Below, one piece after another: positions 49,547 through 62,000 of a stretch of 64,000 nt of DNA. Source of the stretch: Bolinopsis microptera. Its lineage: Eukaryota > Ctenophora > Tentaculata > Lobata > Bolinopsidae. The position numbers and the translations under genes are program-made. How positions within the stretch are numbered: position 1 is the first letter of the stretch; every line of letters starts with the position of its first letter. The DNA lies in NCBI RefSeq assembly GCF_026151205.1, contig NC_087084.1, forward strand, positions 10,505,453 through 10,569,452, read 5' to 3'. The notes under the pieces were generated by a model. The model worked only from the letters and a program-made list of their open reading frames with translations. It did not search any database and was not told the origin of the DNA.

Positions 49547-50666
49547 ATTACATTTGTCAGAGATGAAGTTCTGTTTTACGGCTCTATAGAGTTCTTTAGA
49601 GGTAAAGTTGTACTCTAAGTCCTCTAAGTCTGGCTCACTGGAGGTTATAAATGTAAGAACTGAGCAACCTCAACTTAAATTTATAATGAGGAACTATCAT
49701 TTCTGTCAGCTGAATGACATATAGCACGTGTTTTAAGAATCAGAGTTGAAAGGACTAGATTGTAGAATGTAGATCAGAAATGCAGCTTCATTCAACCAGT
49801 AGGGGTCAAAATAACATTCCGATGGTAAAAATTAAATACGCTTAATATTGAGGTAATTTCCATGATTTAGAATTTCTCTAATACCTACATAATTTTTTGC
49901 GATAAAATGACTAAAAGCTTACAAGTTACAAGGGACTATATTTGACCCCTTGTAGTTGTACTATACTAGTAATAGTATCGGGTATTGTAGTCCTCTGCCC
50001 TACCCGATCGCTTATTAATTTATGTAGCTCTTAAAAAGAGTTCACCGACAGAGGAGAATTAACTTTGTTAGTCAAACCTCTTCGCGGATTAATGATACTA
50101 ATCTCTCGGAGCCTGTGAATCTGTTGCAGGAATACGACTCAAGTTTGGTCTGTGTCTAACAATGTAGGTGACTGGTGATATGTACTTGTTGGATACAAGA
50201 CACACTACACAGTGTCGTTAAACAATAGTTATTTAAATAATAGTTATTTAAAGCTCAGTATAAAAATCTACAAGTGGGAAATTATTATCTATTTTAATAA
50301 TGATTTATGTGAAATGGCTTGAATATTCATTTTAAGCTCCTCGAGCATCTCAAACATTCGTTTGAAACAATGAACAGCTTCCTTTATATTGATAAAATAC
50401 TTGAGAAAAGACAATATGTTTATTGTTTAATTAGTTTCTTAATGTTCTTTCGGCATCGACCTCACGTTCTACATTGTTAGAATAAATTGAATATTTCAGT
50501 TTGATTTTAGTTTTACTGTGTTTGAAGCTGTTGAAACATCGTTGAAATAATGATACTCATTACTCAAATTTTGTAGACTCAAAATTGGTTGCGATAGGCT
50601 TACGAAGAATCTGAATAAGTTTAGCTTGTGCTGAAACATTCACTTTCACTTTCACTTTTATCTCCG
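49547..50666. other. Intergenic, nothing recognised
   Basis: AT-rich. A (TTTCAC)n tract lies at 50639-50660, next to the 3' end of the minus-strand gene that follows. No gene was seen. Confidence 0.45.
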
Positions 50667-51754
50667 TCATAACTCTTTTGTCTCCATGAGTAGAGACGGG
50701 TTGTTGCTAAAGTTATTAACGCTGTTATGAGTGACTGTTTCCTGACTTAATACCGAGTCCCCCCTGGCCCCACACTTTCCACATTGAACGTTATGTCCAT
50801 ATAAGGTATTATCATCTCTCTCCACATTCCAATAATATGGTGCTCCAAACTGACGGTAATTCTTGCACTGGTTGCAATAGTAAGCATCTATGTTTGAAAT
50901 CCTGGGCACTGCACTGTGGTAGCCGCGAATCATTTGTCCGTCGCATAGACAAGTGGACGTGTTTCCATGGTAACTTGCCGCATAACGAACAACCACGCGG
51001 TTTCTGCTGCTTGGCGGCCGGAGATTTACTGAGTTTATTCTTTCTTCTTGAGTCGAATTTGCAGCTTCTTCTAGTGTCTGAATTGATTTATAATCGTCAA
51101 AATTCAAGCTATTTAATACAAAATATTTAAATGCCTAAAAGTATGTTAGTTAAACCTTTACATATTTTAACTTGTTGTTGATCACATGTACGGATTGTAT
51201 AAAAATACTAAACGTTGATAGTCAAAGTGATTTTCATAAGCACTGCGGATAAAATAACGCAAATATAAAAAAGATATAACAAAAGATATATATCGCATAG
51301 ATATTGAAAATTGGTAAGTATTAGTGATAATCAAAAATTCTAATACTATAAGATACTAATATCATTATTTTGTTGACAATGAAAATGAGACAGAAACCAA
51401 AGTGTAGGAGTGGAGTGGAGTGGAGTGGAGTGGAGTGGAGTGGAGTGGAGTGGAGTGGAGTGGAGTGGAGTGTAGTGGAGTGGAGTGGAGTGGAGTGGAG
51501 TGGAGTGGAGTGGAGTGGAGTGGAGTGGAGTGGAGTGGAGTGGAGTGGAGTGGAGTGGAGTGGAGTGGAGTGGAGTGGAGTGGAGTGGAGTGGAGTGGAG
51601 TGGAGTGGAGTGGAGTGGAGTGGAGTGGAACCTACCCTCTCAAAGCGTATCCTCAGAAATAGTTGATAAACCTTATCGTAGAAAAGACAGCACAATATAA
51701 GGATGATACAGATAAGAACGGGAGCGTATATTCTCCAACTATTATCCCTGAACA
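50667..51754 (-). CDS. Small single-pass membrane protein with cytosolic zinc ribbon (partial 5' end)
   Basis: Not a recognised family. Two minus-strand exons join in phase 0: 51754-51636 and 51134-50667, about 195 aa. The first encodes one transmembrane helix (APVLICIILILCCLFY) and a basic flank (LRIRFER). The second has three Cys pairs, CLC (about 102-104), CNQC (127-130) and CGKC (158-161), spaced like a zinc ribbon with aromatic residues between (APYYWNVE). The first exon opens with TG right after TTTTCCAG, so the initiating A must come from an upstream exon or a trans-spliced leader, and the 5' end is incomplete. The intron carries a 5-bp satellite. C-terminal to the ribbon is an Asn/Ser-rich tail. 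Confidence 0.6.
51408..51629. repeat. (GAGTG)n pentanucleotide satellite
   Basis: About 44 uninterrupted 5-bp copies with a single G-to-T change (about 51471), in the intron of the minus-strand membrane/zinc-ribbon gene. On the transcribed strand it reads CACTC, which is pyrimidine-rich. The unit resembles GGAAT-type satellite III in base pattern, with no implied relation. Frames of SGVEW or STPLH are by-products. Confidence 0.97.
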
Positions 51755-53044
51755 CTGGAAAATGGCCTTCGTCTGGGAATGTTCAGATTATTAATTGACA
51801 AGTTGCCAGTAAGGCAGAATTATGACATGGTGATCGGACCTAATCAACAAGAAAAAAAAAATCATATTTCGATTCATTTTTTCGTTAGTCTCCGTCTATG
51901 AAAAGTCACACTTTATGCGGTACACCCTGTATATGTCTGACAATCTTGTCTCGTGTGATGCCACCGGTAGATAGATCTATGATAAATATAGGTTAAGGAT
52001 ATTGATCTGCCTATTACATGTTAATAATTGAACTTACATGAACCACCCTTAGCTCCCCCTCCTCCTGATCCCCCTTTACAGTTGACTTGTCTCCAGAAAC
52101 AAAGAAGAAGGATAAACGAATTTCCGTTACTATGACCACACTTGGTTACCATGGTTACACAATATATTGGTTAATATACACGCGCAGCAAACAAATTGGA
52201 GCAAACGCTAAAGTCTAAAAATGTTGAATTTTCTGGCCACTTGAATCTGTCACGTGAGTTTTATGTTAATTAAGTTAGATTTATGCGAAGACCTGTTTAA
52301 TCCGTTTATATAGGACATTCTGAAATGTCCTATAAACTGCATTACACGGCAGGGTACATAATTGCTTACATATTAACATATTCAGGCACCAGAGCACAAA
52401 AAAAGTAATATGGCAGTAAGTCGCTATTTTTTCATTAAGCTAATTATCTTAGGTTAGCTCGATTACATGCTCCATACAATTAAAGTTGAAGAGGTGCCAA
52501 CAAGAATCTGGACCACAGAGCCGTAGCATGTTATCGTCTTCACCTGCTCTGGGCCACTTCTAATGTCTATACTTTTAAAACTGACTGCAAAATAAAACCC
52601 AATAATTTTGCTTCGAATTTTTGCAAGGAATATTATCTGTTTATCTACATTAATTTGAAGTTTTAATATATCGTTCCTATTACTAATTCAAAACATTAAA
52701 ACACTTTACTTAAATTCGGCTTATTAATCAGCAAGTCAAAATATTGTCCTAATCTTCACGTTATCAATTGACACTGAGAATGATAAAGAACCCCTTATCA
52801 AATAATTGATCTCACTGCAAATTGTTTACATAATTTAACTGAAATTAAAGAAACCTCAACCATATAATCACAGATCAAAGATAATGAAATAACAATATTT
52901 AAACCTAAATAAATAACAAATGACGTCATGACACGTGGTGTGACGTCATATCACGTGTCTATTTCCCGTACATAATGTTCACAAAACACAATCTAAATGA
53001 ATAACATGAATAATTAACAATAAACCTATCACGTGACAGTGTTA
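51755..53044. other. Intergenic; possible mariner-like end and CACGTG/TGACGTCA cluster
   Basis: GCGGTACACCCTGTATA at about 51918 resembles the terminal repeat of many mariner-type elements (TATACAGGGTG). No mate end was found. A CACGTG/TGACGTCA cluster lies at 52920-52970. The remainder is AT-rich without a gene, apart from whatever 5' exon the membrane/zinc-ribbon gene needs. Confidence 0.4.
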
Positions 53045-56000
53045 CTAAAAATAAATAAAGTAAACCACCGTCAGCACAGCTGGCAGACACATGGCCAACA
53101 GAATGAAGACCACCACGTGCGAGTCCTCAAACGTGCCACTACTTTCAATTTCTCTTTCAACTAATTTGGTTTCTCTTTCACTTTCTTTCCTCTCCAGAGG
53201 AGGTGGTTTCAGTTTGACGAGGAGAGTCTGGGAGAAGGGTCCATACTCTGGTGGATCGGTGGAGTCTCGTTTTACTCTCACTTTAAAAGAGTAGGTAGTT
53301 TCGGGGAGAAGCGAGGTAGTGAAATTACGATCTAGTCCTTCGTATATCTGCAGATATACACGGTTAAATTTGAAAAATTTTATTTTTATAAACAGCAATT
53401 TTTGGATGAAACTGTTATAAACTTTCATCAGGAAGATGGTAGTCACGTGACATAAAAATGCTCTCTGATTGGCCGAGAAACTTACCGGAGTGAAAGTATC
53501 ACCATCAGTGGAGTGTAAGATTTGGAACAGCTCCTCTTCTTGTAGTTTATCCTTCACTTGCCAGGAGATGGTCAGTTGGTTCTCTTTTATCGACTTGTAC
53601 ACCTCTGAAAAGAGGGTAAAAGAGTGTTATATGCTGTGTTATCAGGAGTACCATTCATTTAAAATGATCATAACTACTTCACGAATACTGCAGTAGTTGT
53701 ACAGCAATACTAAGGCAATGGGACTACTGCACACAGACATCGAACGCTGTAAGAAGATGACGATCAGACCTCGTTAACTTCACGAATACATATAGAAAAA
53801 ATGTCCTTGCGTTTTCGACTAACTAGTGATAAAATATATCCTTGTGTTTGACTAACTAGTAATAGGAGGAGGAGGGATGGAGTCAGTAGAGAAGGAAGCT
53901 AGTAACCAGGGTCCAGTACCAGCATTGTTCACCCCACATACACGTATCCTGTAGTCTGTGTTGGCAGATAGTTTGCTTATCTTTACTTGGGGCTTGTTCC
54001 CTTCGTATACCGATATAAAGTCATCACTGAAGTTTGACTGGAGTTAGTGTCGTGGAATTTCGACATTTTAGCGTTATTTCTAGCGAAGATACTGAAAACT
54101 TTTTTTAAATGAATGACATGCGGATAGATCATAAAACTGAAGTCTGAAACGGAAACTGCCCGAATTTAAACAAAACGAAACTGTGTGATCCAAAACTACT
54201 CACGACTCAGCACTTGCTCGTTCCAGTAGATAAGATTTGACAGAGCGCACACTAGTCCAGCCGACTTTCAGGAAGTTGTGACCACGTGATGAGAGAAGTA
54301 TTGGACCGGTCAGGGCTGGGGGAAGAGGAGTTCCTGTGACCACTACTTTAGCAGAGCTGTGGGGAGGGGAGAAGTTAAACCTGACCATGTGATTCAACCT
54401 TTATCTAATTCTGCTATATTACTATATCACAGTGCTGGCAAGCACGACCGTTGCATTTATTGTGGGTATACTATGTACCCCCTTTACTATCATACCCCCT
54501 TTACTATTATACCCCCTTTGGTACACGTTACACGCCTCTTTCGTGCACGCGAAGCGTGCACTCCGGCCGGAGGCAGCGGCCGAAGGCCGCCGCCTCCGGC
54601 AGGAGTTTTTCAGGCATTAAGACTCATCGGAAGTCGTTCAGCAGATTTATTTTTAGTTGAAAACATTCTAATTTAATGTCAAAGATGACAGGAATAAAAA
54701 ATAGTTATGTTGAGATTTTTAAGAAATTTGCATAAAATACTCGCCAGCACTGTTATACGAAATTCGGTAAAAAACCCAAAATCGCCATATTCAGGTGCCT
54801 TAAAAACCATGTTAAAATTGAGTTAAAGATCTGAAATTTTTCAGGGCGTCTAGACGTTGACCAAATCGACTGCAAAAAAAGTTTCAGGTTTCAGGAGCAT
54901 CGGGAAATGGGTTTTCTAGAACCCCTGTTTTACGACAGATTGTCGGGACATATACAGATATACATACAGATATACATATATATTCAGGGATAGACGCTTT
55001 GCCAGTCAATTGTAGCCTGTATTTAAGTGTCCATAGATTCAAAAGTATAAAAGATACAGCCATTTCCGACCACAGGTCTTGCAAATAATTGTTTACACTT
55101 TAGTTTACATTGTATAAAAAATTTATTTGACGTCATTAACACCCCTTGATGACGTCATCAAGTTAACCGTTTTTAAAACTTGATTTTTGACAAAGTAATA
55201 ACTTTTAAAATTAATTTTAACCCATTAAGGAGTAATTTTATTCAAAATCTGAGGAAATTTTCATCTTAGATAATTGTTCAAGCATTCTGAAAATCTACCG
55301 GAAAGTTTTTCTAGCTTGCTCCTTCATAAAGATATTTGTCATTGAAGTTTGTGCTTTTTTGAAGAATTATTTTATAAAAACGTCAATTTTGCGATTTAGT
55401 ATTCTTTGGTGTTGGGCCATGCCTTGGGTTGTGGAGCTCATTTCTGCTTCCTATAGGTATAAATTGTGCATTAGGCTAGTTTTAAAGTTGAAAATCGAAA
55501 AGTTGCACACGTGGGGACACGCCCAAATTGATAGAAAATTGCTAAAATCACTGAAAATTGCTGTTTTCGTCATTTTCTGTCAACTTTAGAGTGCCGTTGT
55601 GATTACAGTTCTTCTTGAAATACTTTGAAACTTTGCATGCTTATCAAGCTATATATAAAACAATTACATGCAAAAATTTACGGCGATTCAATATTGGATG
55701 CGCATGCAACGTCCGCTCAAAGTTTGCACGTGCGAAAGGTGAGAATTTTGCTCATTCGTGATTTCCAACAAATTCTGCTTTGCCACGACAGTTTAATGTC
55801 ATTATATATGAATTTAATGTCAACTTGAATGAGTATTAAGTGGTATATTCAGTCAGTGATGGACCGATATGCTTACCTAAACACAAGGAAATGTTTTTAA
55901 AGGAAAAATTTCGAAATCGTTGAAACTTCCTCCTTATTATAATGAAGATATCAGTTTATATTTCGACTTTATAAAGTACCCTGACATTATAATCAAAAAG

Positions 56001-59000
56001 AGATGATATTTTACCAAAACCCATAATCATGGGTAGAGTGGACCGCTGCCAGTGTCTCTCTTTCCCAAACAAAAGGAAATGATATTAATTTGATTGACCG
56101 TTCTCAAATGCAAAATGATACCGAGAATGAAATCGGTCGCTCGCTTTTCCCATTCATTTACAATTGTAATAGATTAAGAAGAACTACCCAAAGGCAGCTG
56201 TACTCGGCAATAAAGATTCAATAAACTTCAGCTAATGCAATAAGTAATAACTACCACCCTTACCCCGAAATACTAGGTATCGACCCGAACGCAACCCAAA
56301 GAGATTTTTACAGCATCTGATTGACATGTAATCAATCGAAAATTATTACAATTCGTAAGCCGTGAATGAATGGGAAAAGCGAGCGACCGATTTCATTCTC
56401 GGTATCATTTTGCATTTGAGAACGGTCAATCAAATTAATATCATTTCCTTTTGTTTGGGAAAGAGAGACACTGGCAGCGGTCCACTCTACCCATGATTAT
56501 GGGTTTTGGTAAAATTACAGTATACAATAAACTTCACTCAGCCTTTATTTACTTAAAGTTAAGAAAACATATCAAATGTTGGTTGGCAAGTTACCTGAAT
56601 TGGCCGGATCCCACTGAGTTAACAGCCTGAACTCTTACTTTATACTGAGTCTCACTGTTCAAACCTTCTATCTGAATATTGGAGTCTTTTGTTAGTCACC
56701 TCAATAATATTAATACGTTGTTTTCAATCTCAATAAATAAGATTCAGTTAACGTAATCATATCTTAACTTGTTGAAATTAACTCGTATAACAGAAAACTG
56801 AACTTACATAAAACTCATTTTCCACACATTTACTAGCTGGTCCGTTGTTAAAACACACGTTGTAGTGGAGAATATCAGCACCAGGACTGGATGGAGGATC
56901 CCAGCTTATCTTCAGTGAACTGTCACTGCTCTCAACCTGGACAAGGTGGAGTTACGATGAGGTCAAGTGGAGTTGTCACCTGACATCAGAATATGTACTA
57001 GAAAATCCTTTTTTTAATTATTTGTTTTGGTATGGTAACACTAAGTACTCCTTTATAATAATCCTGTGTTGATAAGTGGTTACTAAGTGATAACTAAATG
57101 GTTACTAAGTGGTTACTAAGTGCAGTGGTTACTAAGTTATAACTAAATGGTTACTAAGTGGTTACTAACCAGGTGTATTTTAGTAGGAGGCTCAGGAGGG
57201 GCAGGCGGAGAGTGATAAACAGCAACCTCACTTGGAACACTCTGTCCTACTACACTGTTTGCTTTAACTATACAGTAGTATGTAGAACCTGGGTTCAAGT
57301 TCCTGACTACACATTCTGTTTCTTTATCATTGTACACCTGAGCATTTGTTTACTTACTGGTAGTAGTTGTTGTTTACTTTAGAGTGTAAATATACATCTG
57401 ATAGGTCGGTTTATGTTAGAAATTTTTCACATTTCCTGTAAGACCACAGTTTATTTGTTAACAGCATTACACAAAGACCTTATATATGTATTAAAAAAAG
57501 AAATTACCTCAGCAAAGGTGTCACCGAGAAGACACATATCGACTGAGTATGAAGTTATTGGTGCTCCATTTGTAGACGTCTCCTGAAGGTCACAACTATC
57601 AGTTAAAGGCCTAAGTTAATTTGCACTGTCTACGAGTCAAAAATCCTAAACCTCGAACCTTATTTTATCGAACACCTCACAGTAGACTATTTATAGCCAA
57701 AAGTAAAATTTACTGATCAGCGCGCGGTCCAAAAGTGTTGTTTAGAACTGAATAAAGCCCTTAATGTTGAAAACGACTGCAGTGCAGCTGGATAACAGCT
57801 AGAGAACAGCTTACTGTATATTTAATTAGTTTTGTCTCATAATATCTACTTTTGAGCTACTAAATTTAACGACACGTTTATTGGGAAATGAGTAAACGCA
57901 CCTATGCGCGCAGCAATTTCGTCAACATAATGGCTTAAAATATCCACCGCGCCGTCCATTTCTGAATCAAGTAGACCCTTTTAATATGTTCAAAACCGAT
58001 ACTAAACAGTAGATTGTAGAAGGAAATAAAAGTTAAAGGTGAAACGAACCGGCCAAGCTATAATTGCAGCATAAGGCCCCTTGCTAGTGATAACAGGAGG
58101 TTGTGGAGCTAGAGGTGGAGCGGGGGCTGTCACAAAGTTAACGGTGTTAGAGTAGAGACTGGCTCCAGCACAGTTGTGACATCTTAGTCTGAATCTGTAA
58201 CTCTTTCCTAGGGTTCGTCTTGGTAAGCGTTTGTTAAAATGATTAAATAATTTGATGGTTACGACTTACGGTCTTAGGGCAGTTAATGTTTCCACTAGCT
58301 ACAAGGATATACAACGTGGACATTAATATACATGTCCACGCATGTAGCATGCGCTGTCTAAAAGGTTGCACTAAAAGGTTGACTAAGTCAAGCTTCATTA
58401 TTAAATACGATATCATGTCACAAGTAATAGTTACAAACCAGGTGTCAGTTCTGTAACGAGGAAAGAAGTCTCAGTTCCAGTGTAGAGTTGTAACCAGTCA
58501 TCTCTGAAAATCTCTAGGGTGTAACGCGTTATAACACTTCCTCCAGTGTAACTTGGGGGTCCTGGGAAACGTGACGTTATGAAATATGACGTCATAACAG
58601 TTAATACGTGACTTCATGACACGTAGAGTTATAACACGTGACGTCATAACACGTGCAAGATAAAATTCAGGTATAAACTACAACGGCTAAACAGTGGAAT
58701 ATTAGAGGGACAACCAGGCATATGATGAGACAGAATGTTAAACTATAGTTACTCTCATCACTAACAGATGGGACCTACTCACTCCGACCACAAGACACTA
58801 CAAGTTAGTGACGGTGTGACGTCATACCACGTGGTGTGACGTAAAATCACGTGATGTGACGTAAAATCACGTGATATGACGTCACACCACGTGATGTGAC
58901 TACAAGACACTAAAAGTTACAAGTTACCCGGTACATGGTTTTAACAACATACAGTACAAACAAGGTATACACTGCACCAAATTAGCGGTCACGTGACTAC

Positions 59001-62000
59001 AAAGAGCATGTATCATGTACACATTATAACTACAAAGTACAAGTAACTTATAACAAAAGGGCTCACGGTGCTACACTTCATTAATCAGCAACAACTTTGT
59101 GGTGCTTGTATTAGAAGAGGGGGTTAACCGTTAAACTGTGCAATCTTGAAAATCGCTCAAATTAATTTATATTGACAGCTGGATAGCTGGACAGTTATGT
59201 CAGACATTCTTCTGTCTGACGTTACTGGTTACCCTGCGTCATTGTCAAGGGTTTATTTTTGTATCAATTTGGTGCAAACCAAAAAAGGGCTTCCTGCTGA
59301 TAAGGGCAACGCCACTGTTGTACTGACTCACGATCAATACATAACCAAAGTTACCGACCACTTATCCTCAGGTAGTTACACCCTCTTAACGAAAGACCCC
59401 ACTCAATCCGTTACCACTAAACTACAGAAAGTCCTCAAGAAACTACACACCGACAAGAAGATCACGACCGACCTATACCACAAGATGCGCAACCTACATC
59501 CTAGATGGCCTCAACTTTACGGACAACCTAAGATACACAAACCCGGCGCACCTATCCGTCCCGTAGTCAGCTTCTACAACACCCCCCTCCAAGCCCTCCA
59601 CAAAGTCCTCGCATCTTTCCTCAAACCCCTAGCCCAGAACCCCTTACGCCTCAAAGACTCTTCCGACTTCAAACATCGCTTCGACTCCTCTCTCAATCCC
59701 TCCTTCCACTACCACGCCTCCTTAGACGTCCAATCCTTGTACACCTCCTGTGACATGCGCCTATCCCTCAAAACTGTCATCTCCTCCTTTGAACAGAACC
59801 CCTCTCGTCTTCCCTCCAATGTCACCACCACCACCATAGGCTCCCTTATCAACTTTTGCCTTGACAACTCATACCTTGAATTCAACGGCTCCTTCTACTC
59901 CCAAGACGAAGGTGGTACAATGGGATCCCCCCTCATTGTTGAACTAGCTGAAATCCGCCTTGCTGAAATCGAGACCTTAGCTTTATCCTCATGTCCTGAC
60001 CCTCCGAACACTTACTCCCATTTCGTTGACGACGGCCTTGGATCTTTCAGAGACAGAAACCACGCAGAATCCTTCCTTACATTCCTTAACTCCCTTACTG
60101 AAGACCTCAACTTTACCCAAGAACATCCCTCTACAGACGGAACTATACCCTTCCTTGACGTTCTCATCCACCCTGACAAATCCACATCAGTCTACAGAAA
60201 ACCCACCCACACCAACCTCTACACCAAGTACTCCTCCTGCACCACCAACTCATCTAAGAACGCAGTCATCCGATCACTGACCAGAAGAGCCCACAACATC
60301 TGCTCACCCCAACACCTTGACGACGAACTCCAGACAGTACGACACGTTTGCCTCCAGAACGGCTTCCCTCCTCACCGCATCACCACCATCATGGACGAAG
60401 TACAACGGAAATTCACCAACCCCTCTCGCCACCAATCCCTAGCCTCATTCAACCGACAGACCCGTGAACATGCCCTTAGTGTTTCTCTTCCTTTCCATCC
60501 CTCCCTATCCAAACCCATCTCCAAGATACTCGGACAACACGACATCAAAGTCACCCACTCCTCTGCTACCTCCCTCCGCAACCTCCTCACCAAAACGAAG
60601 ACCACACCCCCTACTCACCTCACTCCCAACACCATCTACGAAATTTCCTGCTCACAGTGCCCCTCCAAATACGCCGGACAGACCTACAGACCCTTGGTCC
60701 ACCGCATGAAAGAACACGAACGATGTTACAGACTCAACAACGCCATCGACGAATCCACAGACAGAATCAAATCAGCCCCTGCACATCATGCCCTGACCAC
60801 CGGCCACACCATCTCCTGGAACAACATCGAAGTCCTCAAATCCCTCACCTCACGCTCCCAACTTGACCTCACAGAACACGCAGCTATACAAATACGACAA
60901 CCAGCTATGAACAGAACAGACCGCGCACCCAAATGTAGTTCCCTCTGGGACCCCATTCTTCCTAAAATTGCCAAATCCTTAAAGTCCAGACCATCTGGCA
61001 TTTCCTTCTCAACCTCAACAGAAGACTAAATTTTTATTGACATTGTACTGTAATTTTCACTTTCCCACCCACACCTCCCCCACCCTCCATCCCTGACACC
61101 ACTCAATCACATATAAGCATTGTCCACCACATTACATTCAGCTGACGACGATTAACACATGTTTATTGAAAGCTTCTACAAGTTAAATCATCGTATCTCT
61201 TATATGTTTTTAACCCAACTCCACTCAGTTTCAAAAAAGGGCTAAATGTAAAATATTGAGGTTCAGGGGCACAGCCCTCAAAAGATAGAGTTGACAACAG
61301 AAGTGTTTGAATGTTGGCCCCCTTCGGTCTTATAAACTTATAAAACCAGTCAGCCCAATATACCCAAGTGAAAGTGAAAGTGAAAGTGAAAGTGAAAGTA
61401 AGAAGAACACCAAACATACCCCAGAGTAGGTTGAGAGAGTAAGGACTTGGTTTTGTTCTGAGAGAAGGAGGAGCGGGAGCACTGGGACTCACTGGTCTGG
61501 TTTTAAAGTTGAAGGGGTTAGAGGGGGGTCCTTCACCTCCTGCAGTTACCACTGTCACTAGGATCCTGTAACAATCAGGTATTATTGTGGTGTGACGTCA
61601 TACCACGTGATGTGACGGCATGTCAGTGAACGTGACGTCATGTCACTTGGTTCGATATAATAACACGTGGTGTGACGTAGTAACACGTGGTGTGACGTCA
61701 TGCCACGTGGTGTGACGTAATAACTCGTGGTGTGACGTCATGTAAGGCTCTCACCTGTAAAGTGTACCAGGAAGAAGAGAATTTATGAGTATCTTAGTAT
61801 CGTCAGTAGTGTGGAACTCCAGTACATCACCATTAGCTCTGTTAGCTGTGCTATCGGATCCAGTTACAGTGTTTAACTTCAAATTGTAGCGTAGAATCTG
61901 CTGTTCTCCTTCTAGTACTGGGGGTTCTGAAGAGGAGTAATATTAGTTAAAATGTTAAACTTCACGGAGAAACATTGAGCATACGGTTGTATTTTGTAAG

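Noticed and set aside
51370-51700. SGVEW or STPLH repeat proteins
   Set aside because: These are translations of a (GAGTG)n satellite lying in an intron.
53091-53294. Plus-strand Ser-rich ORFs over FNDC3-like exons
   Set aside because: They are antisense shadows of exons that join in phase on the minus strand.
54559-54615. Intrinsic bacterial-type terminator (GC hairpin plus T run)
   Set aside because: The context is a eukaryotic intron. The hairpin is more likely part of a transposon or simple palindrome.
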